A stretch of DNA of 64,000 nt from assembly GCF_003046185.1 (NCBI RefSeq), contig NZ_PZZL01000003.1, positions 124,001-188,000 of the forward strand, in the 5' to 3' direction. A program made the translations under genes and the position numbers. The notes beneath the pieces are model-generated. The model saw only the letters and a program-made list of their open reading frames with translations. It ran no database searches and was not told the origin of the DNA. Shown here piece after piece: positions 43,627-52,670 of this stretch (positions are counted from its first letter, which is position 1; each line of letters opens with the position of its first letter). The stretch comes from Phreatobacter oligotrophus. GTDB taxonomy: Bacteria; Pseudomonadota; Alphaproteobacteria; Rhizobiales; Phreatobacteraceae.

Positions 43627-43749
43627 GAATCCTGTCCCGGCGCACGGCGCCAGAAGGCCAGCCCTGACGGTCGAGACCTGGCATTCGGCCTCGCCAGCGC
43701 GCCGCCCGTGCTCCCCGCCGGGCTGCGTCCATCAGCAGCGTTCCCGAGC

Positions 43750-43922
43750 AGCCGGTCTCCTGGCTCGCGACTCCAGCGCCCCATCGGCCTTCCCGGCCTC
43801 TCGGCCAGTGGCTGTCGACGGGGCTCGTCGCCTACAGTTGCGGGGGCAGCCGCGGCTTCGGGCGAACCCCCACCGCATTCCCGTTTCACCCGCCGCGGCG
43901 GGCACTGCTCGTGGGGCCAAGG
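43750..43922 (-). ncRNA. Cobalamin riboswitch upstream of cobU-cobO-cobQ
   Basis: Read on the minus strand this repeats the btuB element: GGGTGAAACGGGAATGCGGT, GCTGCCCCCGCAACTGTAGG, GCCACTGGC, GGGAAGGCC and the B12 box CGCGAGCCAGGAGACCGGC (43751-43769 on the plus strand). The B12 box is identical to that of the riboswitch at 34092. It ends about 120 bases before the cobU start; this spacer could hold the expression platform. Confidence 0.95.
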
Positions 43923-44037
43923 TTGCACAACCCAAGGGGGCGCTCAACGTCGCCTGCCGCACATGGTGAACGCATCGGCGTTGATCGGCAGGGCCCCTTC
44001 CGCTAGTGCGGTGCGACCGATAAGGCTGATCCAACCG

Positions 44038-44616
44038 ATGAACCTTCCGCCGCTCATTCAGGCCTTCGTGCTCCATTTCGGCGAGATGGGCTCGCGCTGG
44101 GGCATCAACCGCACCGTCGGCCAGGTCTATGCGGTGTTCTTCCTCGCCGACCGGCCGCTCTGCGCCGACGATCTCGTCGATGCCCTGGGCGTGGCGCGCT
44201 CCAACGTCGCCATGGCCCTGAAGGAATTGCAGAGCTGGGAGCTCATCCGGCTGAAGCATGTGCCCGGCGAGCGCCGCGACTTCTACGTCACGCTCGACGA
44301 TGTCTGGGCCATCGTCCGCAAGCTGGTCGAGCAGAGGAAGCGCCGCGAGATCGACCCGACCATGACGGTCCTGCGCGAATTGCTGATGGAGCAGCCGGGG
44401 TCGGAGGCCGAGCGCTACGCCCAGGGGCGGATGCAGGCCATGCATGAGGCCATCGACCTGCTCACCACCTGGTACGACGACGTCGAGCGGCTGGAGACCG
44501 AGCGGTTGATCCAGCTCCTCAGCCTCGGCTCGCGCATCGTCAAGGCGCTGGACTGGAAGGACAAGCTCTTCCCCGGCAAGGGCCGCCGGGGCAAGGGCGA
44601 GCCCGATCAGTCGTAG
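44038..44616 (+). CDS. GbsR/MarR-type transcription regulator
   Basis: A 192-residue winged-helix regulator of the GbsR branch of the MarR family. FGEMGSRWGINRTVGQVYAVFFLADRPLCADDLVDALGVARSNVAMALKELQSWELI (in pieces) is the DNA-binding domain at residues about 10-70, followed by a long helical region with RRDFYVTLDDVWAIVRKLVEQRK. ATG 44038 gives the usual GbsR start; the frame extends upstream without similarity. It converges on cydB with a 10-base overlap of 3' ends. Relatives beside bd oxidases suggest that it controls cydAB, and a 13-bp inverted repeat upstream of cydA is its candidate site (inference). Confidence 0.85.
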   Translation: MNLPPLIQAFVLHFGEMGSRWGINRTVGQVYAVFFLADRPLCADDLVDALGVARSNVAMALKELQSWELIRLKHVPGERRDFYVTLDDVWAIVRKLVEQRKRREIDPTMTVLRELLMEQPGSEAERYAQGRMQAMHEAIDLLTTWYDDVERLETERLIQLLSLGSRIVKALDWKDKLFPGKGRRGKGEPDQS

Positions 44617-45611
44617 CGCAGCTCGCCGGCCTTGCCGCGGAACACCCAGTAGGCGAAGGCCGAATAGGCGATGATGACCGGCACGACGATGAGCGCGCCG
44701 AAGAGGATGATCGCGAGGCTCTCGGGCGCAGCCGCCGCCGCATAGATGGTGAGCCTGTCCGGGACGATGAACGGATAGAAGGAATAGGCGAGGCCGAAGA
44801 AGGCCAGCACCATGATGCCGGCGGAGCCTGCGAAGGGCACCCAGCGGAACCGGTCGCGCGAATCCGGCAGATGCGAGAGGGCGATGAAGACCGCCACGGC
44901 GAGGAGGCCGGCGGTGATCGGCAGCGGCGACAGGAAGAGGATCTCCGGCAGCGAGAACCACTTGGTGAAGATGCGCGGCGAGACGAGCGGCGTCGCCACC
45001 GAGATGGCGAGGAAGCCGATCATGGTGACCACCAGCGCCAGCCGCGCCCGCTTCACCGCATAGCGCTGCAAATCGCCCTCGGTCTTGATGATGAGCCAGG
45101 CCGCGCCCATCAGCGCATAGCCGGCGGCGACGCAGACCGCCGTCAGCAGCCCAAAGGAGACGGTGGGCAGCGTGCTCTCGAGCCCGGTCACATAGAGGCC
45201 GAGCATGTAGCCCTGGGTCAGCGCGGTGAGCAGCGAGCCGCCGAAGAAGGCGCGGTCCCACAGCGGCTTCCACGAGGCCTCCGCCTTGGCGCGGAACTCG
45301 AAGGCGACGCCGCGCAGGATCAGCGCCACCAGCATCAGCGCCACCGGCAGGTAGAGCGCGGTGAGGATCATGCCGTGGGCGATGGGGAAGGCGACGAGCA
45401 GCAGGCCGATGGCCAGCACCAGCCAGGTCTCGTTGGCGTCCCAGAAGGGGCCGATCGAGGCGACCATGCGGTCGCGCTCCGCGCCGCTGGCGCCGGGAAA
45501 GAGGATGCCCACCCCGAGATCGAAGCCGTCGAGGACGACATAGATCAGGATCGACAGGCCCATCAGGGCGGCGAAGGCGAGCGGCAGCCAGACGGCGGGA
45601 TCGTTGAACAT
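44607..45611 (-). CDS. cydB: Cytochrome bd ubiquinol oxidase subunit II
   Basis: A 334-residue integral membrane subunit of a bd-type (cyanide-insensitive) quinol oxidase. It starts MFNDPAVWLPLAFAALMGL and shows YVVLDGFDLGVGILFP, ANETWLVLAIGLLLVAFP and LILRGVAFEFR, the conserved CydB regions, with about eight to nine helices. It follows cydA by 5 bases. No small CydX-like gene is visible between its stop and the convergent regulator. Such oxidases reduce oxygen to water without pumping protons and withstand cyanide and nitric oxide. Confidence 0.95.
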   Translation of the reverse strand: MFNDPAVWLPLAFAALMGLSILIYVVLDGFDLGVGILFPGASGAERDRMVASIGPFWDANETWLVLAIGLLLVAFPIAHGMILTALYLPVALMLVALILRGVAFEFRAKAEASWKPLWDRAFFGGSLLTALTQGYMLGLYVTGLESTLPTVSFGLLTAVCVAAGYALMGAAWLIIKTEGDLQRYAVKRARLALVVTMIGFLAISVATPLVSPRIFTKWFSLPEILFLSPLPITAGLLAVAVFIALSHLPDSRDRFRWVPFAGSAGIMVLAFFGLAYSFYPFIVPDRLTIYAAAAAPESLAIILFGALIVVPVIIAYSAFAYWVFRGKAGELRYD

Positions 45612-45616
45612 CAGGC

Positions 45617-46984
45617 TCACTCCGCCGCGACGAAGGCGTTGGGATGCGGCGTCGGACCCGTCTCCACCGGCTTGCCGGCCGCACCCTTGCGGGCGAGCAG
45701 GAACAGCGTGGCGATATAGGCCGCGAGCAGCGCCGCATAAACGAGGAGGTAGCCGACCAGCGTCGTCGCCACCATCGCGGCCGGCACCGCCGAGACCGCG
45801 TCCGCCGTGCGCAGCACGCCCGAGACGAGCCAGGGCTGGCGGCCGATCTCGGTGACGTACCAGCCGGCGAGAGTCGCGACCCAACCCGAGAAGGTCATGG
45901 CGACGAGGCCGCGGGCGAGCCAGGGATGCGGCTCGCCGCGCCGCCACAGCCAGAAGGCGCCGCCCCACGAGACCAGCAGCATCAGCATGCCGACGCCGAC
46001 CATGATGCGGAAGGCGAAGAAGACCGGCGCCACTGGCGGATGCTTGCCCTGATAGTCGTTGAGGCCGGGAATGACGCCCTGCGGGTCATGCTTGAGGATG
46101 AGGCTGGCGCCATAGGGCACGCCGATCTCGAAGCGGTTCTCGCGCGCCTTCTCGTCGGGCCAGGCGAAGAGGAGCAGCGGCTTGGCGGGACCGGTCTCCC
46201 AGTTGCCCTCCATGGCCGCGACCTTCTGCGGCTGGTGCTTCAGCGTGTTGAGGCCGTGCATGTCGCCGGCGAAGATCTGGATGGGGATGAGGATCGCCGC
46301 GAGGCCGACGCCGAATCGCAGGGCCGAGAGCACGGCCGGCGAGCGGTCATTGCGCAGCCACCGATAGGCGGACAGGCCCGCGATGAGGAAGGCCGCCGTC
46401 AGGCCCGAGGCGAGCAGCATATGCGCCAGCCGGTAGGGCATGGACGGGTTGAAGATGATGGCGAACCAGTCGGTCGCATGGACCACGCCATTGCGGATCT
46501 CGAACCCGACCGGCGTGTGCATCCACGAGTTCAGCACGATGATCCAGAAGGCCGAGAGCGTGGTGCCGCCGGCGACCAGCACCGTCGCGGTGGTATGCGC
46601 CCAGCCCGGCACCTTGCGGAAGCCGAACAGCATGATGCCGAGGAACACCGCCTCGAGGAAGAAGGCGGTCATCACCTCATAGGCGAGCAAGGGGCCGGCG
46701 ACATTGCCGACTTTTTCCATGAAGCCCGGCCAGTTCGTGCCGAACTGGAAGCTCATGGTGATGCCCGAGACGACGCCGAGCGCGAAGGACAGGGCGAAGA
46801 CCTTCACCCAGAAATGGTAGACGTCCATCCACTTGAGGTCGCCGGTCGCGCGGTAGCGGAGCTTGAAGAAGACCAGCGCCCAGCCCATCGCGATGGTGAT
46901 GGTGGGGAAGAGGATGTGGAACGAGATGTTCGCAGCGAACTGGATCCGCGCGAGGATGGTCGGGTCCATGATGGTCGCGTTCAT
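45617..46984 (-). CDS. cydA: Cytochrome bd ubiquinol oxidase subunit I, short Q-loop type
   Basis: A 455-residue subunit I holding hemes b558, b595 and d. The N-terminal FAANISFHILFPTITI carries the heme ligand His, and KHQPQKVAAMEGNW and TEIGRQPWLVSGVLRTADAV are conserved quinol- and heme-site regions. The short loop between helices VI and VII marks the CioA (cyanide-insensitive oxidase) type rather than the long Q-loop of E. coli CydA. ATG 46984 (MNATIMDPT) is preferred over the frame's earlier start. First gene of cydAB, about 160 bases from a strong inverted repeat upstream. Confidence 0.95.
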   Translation of the reverse strand: MNATIMDPTILARIQFAANISFHILFPTITIAMGWALVFFKLRYRATGDLKWMDVYHFWVKVFALSFALGVVSGITMSFQFGTNWPGFMEKVGNVAGPLLAYEVMTAFFLEAVFLGIMLFGFRKVPGWAHTTATVLVAGGTTLSAFWIIVLNSWMHTPVGFEIRNGVVHATDWFAIIFNPSMPYRLAHMLLASGLTAAFLIAGLSAYRWLRNDRSPAVLSALRFGVGLAAILIPIQIFAGDMHGLNTLKHQPQKVAAMEGNWETGPAKPLLLFAWPDEKARENRFEIGVPYGASLILKHDPQGVIPGLNDYQGKHPPVAPVFFAFRIMVGVGMLMLLVSWGGAFWLWRRGEPHPWLARGLVAMTFSGWVATLAGWYVTEIGRQPWLVSGVLRTADAVSAVPAAMVATTLVGYLLVYAALLAAYIATLFLLARKGAAGKPVETGPTPHPNAFVAAE

Positions 46985-47296
46985 GGCGTCAAGGCTCCTG
47001 TTCCTGGCCGGGGGATACCGGAACACCCGCGAGCCGGGACCATGCCGGTGCGCGTCTCAAGAATGCCGTCAGCCCATGACGGCTGCAATGCTGAGGCGCG
47101 GGACGCGGCGGAGGACCAGGACATCGGGGGAACGGCTGGCTATCGTTATTTTCTGTTATTTCTGAAAATAACGATACCACCCGGAAAAGCAAGGGCACGG
47201 GGCCTGCTGAAACGCCGCGCCCGCCGGTGAGGGCACCGGCGGGCGAGATCATGGTGAAGGAAAGCTGGATGTGGGGGGCAGCCAGCCGTCCGGATG
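46985..47296. other. 312-base gap upstream of cydA
   Basis: Space between the cydA start and the stop of the chemotaxis receptor, both on the minus strand. It holds no convincing gene. Its most notable content is the A+T-rich inverted repeat at 47141-47176, described separately, which interrupts otherwise G+C-rich DNA. The cydAB promoter is expected between the repeat and 46984. Confidence 0.6.
47141..47176. promoter_or_regulatory. Perfect 13-bp inverted repeat upstream of cydAB
   Basis: TATCGTTATTTTC (47141-47153) and GAAAATAACGATA (47164-47176) are exact inverted copies separated by 10 bases, in an A+T-rich island about 160 bases upstream of cydA. The inner TTATTTCTGAAAATAA also has partial symmetry. 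Candidate operator for the adjacent GbsR/MarR-type regulator. Confidence 0.6.
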
Positions 47297-49003
47297 TCAG
47301 GCCGCGCGCACCGTCGCGAGGAAGGTCTGCAGCTCCTGCTGCAGCCGCTCCGAATTGCGCGACAGCTCACCCGCCGAGGCCAGCACCTGGCTCGCCGCAG
47401 CGCCGGTCGAGGACGCCGACTGGTTCACGCCTTCGATGTTCGAGGAGACCTCCGCCGTGCCGGCCGAAGCCTGCTGCACGTTGCGGGCGATCTCGCCGGT
47501 GGCCGAGGTCTGCTCCTCCATGGCCGCCGCGATGGAGGCCGAGATGGCGCTCATCTGGCGGATGGTCTCGCTGATGCCGTTGATGGCCGCAGCGGCGCCG
47601 CCGGTGGCATCCTGGATCTGGGTGATCTGGGCGCCGATCTGGGCCGTGGCCTTGCTGGTCTGCTCGGCCAGCTGCTTGACCTCGGAGGCGACGACCGCGA
47701 AGCCCTTGCCGGCCTCGCCGGCCCGCGCCGCCTCGATCGTGGCGTTGAGCGCCAGCAGGTTGGTCTGCGCCGCGATGGCGTCGATCAGGCTGACGATGGC
47801 GCCGATCGACTGGGTCGTCGTCGAGAGCTCCTGCATCTTGCGGCCGGTCTCGCCCGCCTCGTGAACCGCCTTCTCGGCGATCTCGGAGGACTTGGCGACC
47901 TGCGTCGCGATCTCCCGAGCGGAGATCGACATCTCCTCCGTCGCCGAGGCGACGGTCTGGACGTTGTTGGCCATCTGCTCGGAGGCCGAAGCAACGGCCG
48001 AGGTCTGGATCGAGGTTTCCTCGGCGGTGGAGGTCAGGGTGCGGGCCGCAGCCTCCAGCTCGGTAGCGGCGGAGGAGACCGAGCCGACGATCCCGCCGAC
48101 GGCGCGATCGAACTGGTCGGCCAGCTCGTTCATGCTGCGGCGCTTCTCCTCGGCAGCGCGCTGCTCGGCCGCCCTCTGCTCCTCCTCCATGCGCTGCTTC
48201 GCCAGGCCGTTCTCGCGGAAGACCACGGCGGCGCGGGCGACATCACCCACCTCGTCCTTGCGATCGCCACCTTCGACAGGGGTCGCGTAGTTGCCGGCCG
48301 CCAGGGCCTGAAGCGTGGCGACGATCCGGCGGATCGGCGAAGCGATGCCGACATGGCCGATGAGCACGCCGATGCCGAGGCCCACCGCGATGCCGATGCC
48401 CGCAACCATGTTGATGATGAAGGAGCTGGACTTGTACTCCGCCGTCGCCTGGGCGGAGACCGCCGCGACATTGGAGTCGAGGGCCTCGGCGAAGGTCCGC
48501 ATGTCGTTGCCGAGCCGGTCGGCGACGACACGGCTGCTTTCGACCGACTTCTGCAGGTTGGCGAGATCCTCAGACACGTCGAAGCGACGGACCTTGGCGG
48601 CCTGCACGAAGGTATCGTCGAGCTCGGCCTGATAGGCGCGCATCGCCTCGTCCACCTGGGCGAGGCGGCCGCGGAACTCGGCCGGCAGGTTGCGGCCGAG
48701 CCTCTCGCGCAGCTCGACATAGGCGCGCATGGTCTCGGCGATCTGCTGCTTCAGCCGCGCCACGCTTTCCGGGCGCGGGTCCGCGGCGATCGCATATTCG
48801 TTGCGGTTGAGCAGCGCGACGACCCGGTTCATCCGGGCGGCGATGAGCGCCTGGTTGGCCGAACGCTCCATGACGTCGGTCGCGTCGTTGAGCGAATGGA
48901 GGGACGTCGATCCCACATAGGCAATGGTGATAGAGACGGCTGATAGCAGGCCGATCAGGAAAAGGATTTTCGGAAGAATCTTGATACGTGACAGGATATT
49001 CAT
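47297..49003 (-). CDS. Methyl-accepting chemotaxis protein
   Basis: A 568-residue transmembrane chemoreceptor. Two membrane segments (about residues 10-30 and 180-205) flank a helical periplasmic domain (four-helix-bundle type, about 30-180). A HAMP domain starts at [18 protein letters not shown], and the signalling hairpin tip reads [40 protein letters not shown] in pieces. ATG 49003 ([10 protein letters not shown]) is the likely start. The C-terminus ends ATVRAA with no CheR-binding pentapeptide. The ligand is unknown. No che genes lie in this window. Confidence 0.93.
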   Translation of the reverse strand: MNILSRIKILPKILFLIGLLSAVSITIAYVGSTSLHSLNDATDVMERSANQALIAARMNRVVALLNRNEYAIAADPRPESVARLKQQIAETMRAYVELRERLGRNLPAEFRGRLAQVDEAMRAYQAELDDTFVQAAKVRRFDVSEDLANLQKSVESSRVVADRLGNDMRTFAEALDSNVAAVSAQATAEYKSSSFIINMVAGIGIAVGLGIGVLIGHVGIASPIRRIVATLQALAAGNYATPVEGGDRKDEVGDVARAAVVFRENGLAKQRMEEEQRAAEQRAAEEKRRSMNELADQFDRAVGGIVGSVSSAATELEAAARTLTSTAEETSIQTSAVASASEQMANNVQTVASATEEMSISAREIATQVAKSSEIAEKAVHEAGETGRKMQELSTTTQSIGAIVSLIDAIAAQTNLLALNATIEAARAGEAGKGFAVVASEVKQLAEQTSKATAQIGAQITQIQDATGGAAAAINGISETIRQMSAISASIAAAMEEQTSATGEIARNVQQASAGTAEVSSNIEGVNQSASSTGAAASQVLASAGELSRNSERLQQELQTFLATVRAA

Positions 49004-49160
49004 GGTGCCCCACCCCCAGGCTTTTGGCGACCACACCGGCCTACCGCACAAAGCTTAACGAGGTGGAAACCATGCAAAACATGGCAACATGCGACGTATG
49101 CTGGAATAAAGGCTCCTGAAAATCGTCAATACCGTCACGCAATACTGACGTTGCGGAAAC

Positions 49161-49325
49161 TCAACGTGCGGCTGTGATCACCACCGGCGTCGTGGGGGTG
49201 GTCGTGACCGGCGACATGGCCGGGTGGGGCGGCCGAAGAGCAGTGGCGGCAAACAGGACGAGGCCGAACGACGCTGCGACCATGCTCCAGTCGCCGAGCC
49301 GCTTCAGGATGGAGGGCTCTCTCAT
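49161..49325 (-). CDS. Small single-helix membrane protein, second of a coupled pair
   Basis: A 54-residue open frame, too short for most gene callers, starting at ATG 49325 which overlaps the stop of the preceding small gene as ATGA. It has one hydrophobic segment (WSMVAASFGLVLFAATAL, about residues 13-30) and a Thr/Pro/Val tail TTTPTTPVVITAAR. The tail shares the TPVV element with its partner. I recognise no family. Coupling and shared layout argue that both are translated, but no conservation could be tested. Confidence 0.5.
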   Translation of the reverse strand: MREPSILKRLGDWSMVAASFGLVLFAATALRPPHPAMSPVTTTPTTPVVITAAR

Positions 49326-49510
49326 CGCCCGCCCTCTACGACGGCGAGGGCGGCGAGCAGTCCGGGCGCCGGGGTGGCAACCACGGGGGTCTCAGGCCTT
49401 CCCGGCGCGAGGCCAAGGGACAGGCCGATCACGACCAGCACGGACGCGATGGCGCGGGCGCGATCGGCAGGAGGCAACGCGGCTTCGGCGGGATCATGGC
49501 TTTCGAGCAT
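49322..49510 (-). CDS. Small single-helix membrane protein, first of a coupled pair
   Basis: A 62-residue open frame from ATG 49510: a charged start (MLESHDPAEAALPPADRARA), a hydrophobic segment IASVLVVIGLSLGLA at about residues 21-35, then PGRPETPVVATPAPGLLAAL. Its stop overlaps the start of the next small gene. No clear Shine-Dalgarno sequence is seen ahead of the ATG, and an upstream in-frame start at 49627 exists. No family recognised. It lies between a chemoreceptor and a polysaccharide deacetylase gene, all on the minus strand. Confidence 0.5.
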   Translation of the reverse strand: MLESHDPAEAALPPADRARAIASVLVVIGLSLGLAPGRPETPVVATPAPGLLAALAVVEGGR

Positions 49511-49676
49511 GGCGGCACGGCGGTGAGTGATCGGGACCGCAATGATCGGTCTGGAACACCGCGCCGGCAATGAAATGGCCCACTGAATGTGAGCGACGCC
49601 GGAGAAGACGATGGCACCGGAAGACATGTGGGGAGGAGGTTTTCCTCATGGGTCCCCGACAGGCACCGGCGACCGG

Positions 49677-50555
49677 TCAGCCGCCGGCCCGGACGCCCTG
49701 GTACCAGTCGTGGATCTCCTCGCCGTTCCAGAAGACCACGTCGCCGAGCGAGCGCGCGTACTCGTAGACCTCCTCGAGGTACCGGATGCGGTGCGGCTGG
49801 CCGGAAATGTAGGGGTGGATCGCCACCGCCATGATCTTGGCCCGCTCGGCGCCCTCGGCATGGAGCCGGTCCAGGCTGTCGCGGCAGCGCTGCGCCCAGT
49901 AGGGGCTCTCGTGGTGCTGCACGATCATGGTCGGAATGTCGTTGAGCTCGACCGTGTAGGGCAGCGTGGTCAGCGGGCCGTTGGCCGTCTCGATGACCGA
50001 GGGCTCGTCGTCCCAGACCCAGTCGCCGATATATTTGACCCCGGCCTCGGTCAGGAGATCGGGCGTCTCCAGCGTCTGCGTCAGGCCAGGTCCGAGCCAG
50101 CCGATCGGGCGCTTGCCGGTGAAGCGCTCGAGGATGTCCATGGAGCGGTGGATCATGCCACGCTGGTCCTCGACCTTGTGGATCGGCATCTGCTCATAGG
50201 CGTGGCCCATGAACTCCCAGCCGGCATCGCGCGCCTCCGCCGCCACCCGCTCGTAGTCCTCGCAGACGCGGGCATTGATCGAGAGAGTGGGGCGGATGCC
50301 CAGCCGGCGATAGAGGTCGAAGAAGCGCCAGACGCCGACCCGCATCCCGTATTCGTGCCAGCTCCAATTCGGCACGTCCGGCAGCAGGACCTGCCCCGTC
50401 GGCGCGGGCAGCACCTGGCGGGCCATGGGGCGGGAAATGTCCCAGACCTCGAGATTGACGATGGTCCACAGGACCACGCGCGCCTTGCCCGGCAGCTTCA
50501 GCGGCGGCCGGTCGACGATGGCGGAATAGGGAGCGCGGTCGCGGGGAAGGGTCAT
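49677..50555 (-). CDS. Polysaccharide deacetylase family protein (PuuE-like)
   Basis: A 292-residue cytoplasmic protein of the carbohydrate esterase 4/NodB superfamily, closest in layout to the PuuE allantoinase and formamidase group. It has the opening RVVLWTIVNLEVWD, RPTLSINARVCEDY, WEFMGHAYEQMPIH (metal-binding His region), GWLGPGLTQTLETPDLL and a C-terminal MAVAIHPYISGQPHRI. No signal peptide is present, which favours a small amide substrate over a wall polymer. A TTGTATACAT near-palindrome lies about 43 bases upstream. Substrate unknown. Confidence 0.85.
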   Translation of the reverse strand: MTLPRDRAPYSAIVDRPPLKLPGKARVVLWTIVNLEVWDISRPMARQVLPAPTGQVLLPDVPNWSWHEYGMRVGVWRFFDLYRRLGIRPTLSINARVCEDYERVAAEARDAGWEFMGHAYEQMPIHKVEDQRGMIHRSMDILERFTGKRPIGWLGPGLTQTLETPDLLTEAGVKYIGDWVWDDEPSVIETANGPLTTLPYTVELNDIPTMIVQHHESPYWAQRCRDSLDRLHAEGAERAKIMAVAIHPYISGQPHRIRYLEEVYEYARSLGDVVFWNGEEIHDWYQGVRAGG

Positions 50556-50597
50556 GGGGGGCCTGCGGGACAAATGTCTGATCGGCGTTGGGCGCGA

Positions 50598-50607
50598 TTG
50601 TATACAT
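50598..50607. promoter_or_regulatory. Near-palindrome TTGTATACAT upstream of the deacetylase gene
   Basis: The core TGTATACA is a perfect 8-base palindrome about 43 bases before the ATG at 50555. The pattern GTATAC flanked by T and A is common in sites of GntR (FCD) regulators. No GntR gene lies nearby, so only a suggestion. Confidence 0.3.
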
Positions 50608-50668
50608 ACGCGCCGGACCTGCGTCACGGATCGTCGCTGGGAGCCCCTGCCGCAAAAAGCAGCACCCG

Positions 50669-52276
50669 TCAGGCGACGGGCCTCAGCCCTTCGCGCAGCA
50701 CGCGCTTCATCACCTTGCCATTGGCGTTGCGCGGCAACGGATCGGTGGTCAGCGTCAGCGTCTCCGGCACCTTGTAGTCGGACAGCCGCGCCGCGCACCA
50801 GGCGCGGATCGTCTCCGCAGCGGGCTCACTCGCATCGGTGACGACCACCGCATGGACGCGCTCGCCGAGCACCGGACAGGGCACCGCGACAACGGCGCAT
50901 TCGATCACGCCGGGGCAGGCGACGAGCACCGTCTCGACTTCCGCGGTGAAGATCTTGTAGCCGCCGCGATTGATCATGTCCTTCTTGCGGTCGAGCACCT
51001 GGACGAAGCCGTCAGCATCGATGCAGCCGAGATCGCCGGAATGCCAGAAGCCGGCCGTGAAGCCCTCGGCCGTCGCCTGCGGATTGCCCCAGTAGCCCTT
51101 CACCACATGAGGGCCCGCGATCCAGATCTCGCCGACCTCCCCGGCCGGCAATTCGCGGCCGTGATCGTCGACCACGATGATCTCGACGCCCGGTGCGGCC
51201 ATCCCGACGCTGTAGCCATGGGTCGCCGTATAGCGCGGCGGCATGATCGTCGTCGGCGAGGTGGTCTCGGTGGCGCCATAGGCGTTCATCAGTGCGAGAC
51301 CCGGGCAGCGGGCGGCGAGCCGCTCGATGGTCGGCGTCGGCATGGGCGCGCCGCCATAGCCGCCGATCCGCCAGGCCGAGAGGTCGTGGCTGTCGAAATC
51401 GGGCTGCAAGAGGCAAAGATTGTACATGGCCGGCACGAGCACCGACTGGGTCATGCGCTCCCGAGCGGCGAGAACGAGGAAATCCGCCGCCTTGAAGGCC
51501 GGCATGATGATGAGCGTCGCCGCCGCCCGGATCGTCGCGGTGATGTTGGCGATGAGCCCGGTGACATGGCTGAGCGGCACAGCGGCCAGCGAGCGGTCCG
51601 CCGCCGTCAGCCCCATGCAATGCTCATAGACCAGCGAGGAATGGACGATGCCGAGATGGGTGAGCATGGCGCCCTTCGGCCGTCCCGTCGTGCCGGAGGT
51701 GTAGAGGATCACCGCAAGATCCTCCTCATTCACCGCGGCAACGGGCGGTAGGGGGAGGTCCGCCGCCTTCGCCACCAGATCGGCGAGGCGCTCGCCGCCC
51801 TCGCCGCCCACTGTGAGACGGCGCACCGGGGCGGGGAGAGAACTGTCCGCGGGCAGCCTGTCCGCCATCTCGGCCTCGTGGACGAGGAGCCGCGCGCCGC
51901 AATCGGCTAGGATATGGGCAATCTCCGGCGCCTGGAGACGCAGGCCCATGGGGACCGCCACGGCGCCAAGGCGTGCGAGGGCGAAAAGCGCGGTGACGAA
52001 ATCCGGCCGGTTGCCGACGAGGAGCCCGACCCGGTCGCCGGCAGTGACCCCCACGCCCGCAAAACCCGCCGCCATCCGGCCGACGGCCGCATCGAGATCG
52101 GCATAGGTCCAGCGGACGTCACCGCAGACGATCGCCTCGCCGCCAGGCCGGCGGGCAACAGCCTCCTCCAGCAGCGCGAAGAGGCTCGCCGGACGGTCGG
52201 CGAAGCAGGAGACCACGCGATCGCCGAAATGGGCCTCGCGTCGGAGGGGCGGCGGAGAGGTGTCGCGCCAGCTCAT
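50669..52276 (-). CDS. Acyl-CoA synthetase / AMP-dependent ligase
   Basis: A 535-residue AMP-forming acid:CoA ligase. The P-loop-like motif A5 region reads VILYTSGTTGRPKGAMLTH, the middle has YGATETTSPTTIMPP, IWIAGPHVVKGYWGNPQATAEGF gives the hinge-proximal part and the C-terminal catalytic Lys is in LPRNANGKVMKRVL. AGGAG 6 bases before ATG 52276 supports the start. The substrate, perhaps a medium-chain or aromatic acid, cannot be read. It is followed by the deacetylase gene on the same strand after 113 bases, with no proof of joint transcription. Confidence 0.92.
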   Translation of the reverse strand: MSWRDTSPPPLRREAHFGDRVVSCFADRPASLFALLEEAVARRPGGEAIVCGDVRWTYADLDAAVGRMAAGFAGVGVTAGDRVGLLVGNRPDFVTALFALARLGAVAVPMGLRLQAPEIAHILADCGARLLVHEAEMADRLPADSSLPAPVRRLTVGGEGGERLADLVAKAADLPLPPVAAVNEEDLAVILYTSGTTGRPKGAMLTHLGIVHSSLVYEHCMGLTAADRSLAAVPLSHVTGLIANITATIRAAATLIIMPAFKAADFLVLAARERMTQSVLVPAMYNLCLLQPDFDSHDLSAWRIGGYGGAPMPTPTIERLAARCPGLALMNAYGATETTSPTTIMPPRYTATHGYSVGMAAPGVEIIVVDDHGRELPAGEVGEIWIAGPHVVKGYWGNPQATAEGFTAGFWHSGDLGCIDADGFVQVLDRKKDMINRGGYKIFTAEVETVLVACPGVIECAVVAVPCPVLGERVHAVVVTDASEPAAETIRAWCAARLSDYKVPETLTLTTDPLPRNANGKVMKRVLREGLRPVA

Positions 52277-52670
52277 GCTCTGCTCCTGCAGCTGCCGGTC
52301 GGCGCTTCCCAAGGGAGGCGCCGCCAGCCGGATGCGCCAAGATCGCCGACATTCGCCCGCTCGCGCCATTGGCGGTTGGACAGAGTGTGAGGAGCCGCCG
52401 TCACGGCCAGCCCTGTCGCGCGGTACCGTTCCGCAAGGCTTGCCGGCTCACGGTTTCGCGACTGATGATCACGGATGTGCGATTGTGCACGAATGCAATA
52501 TTAAGACGGCATTCATCATTGCATTTTCTCAAGTTCGTGATTGGCAAGTGATCGGGCGAAGGTCCATCTGTCTCCCTGTCGACGGCGGACACCTCCCGCC
52601 GACACCAACCTTTCGCAGGCGACGCGTGTCCCGATATGCCGCCCGCACCTCAACCGATCAGGAGATCATC
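52277..52670. other. 394-base divergent intergenic region
   Basis: Space between the acyl-CoA synthetase (minus) and a small secreted protein (plus). No gene is convincing. At 52480-52540 the DNA becomes A+T rich and holds nested inverted repeats: GAATGC (52491-52496) with GCATTC (52509-52514), and AATGCAAT (52492-52499) with ATTGCATT (52518-52525). These probably belong to the promoters or operators of one or both flanking genes. Confidence 0.5.

Noticed and set aside
49080-49160. Short repeats such as CCATG-CAAAA-CATGG and two AATAC elements upstream of the chemoreceptor gene.
   Set aside because: Arms are only five bases and imperfectly spaced, within what chance allows; no basis for calling a site.
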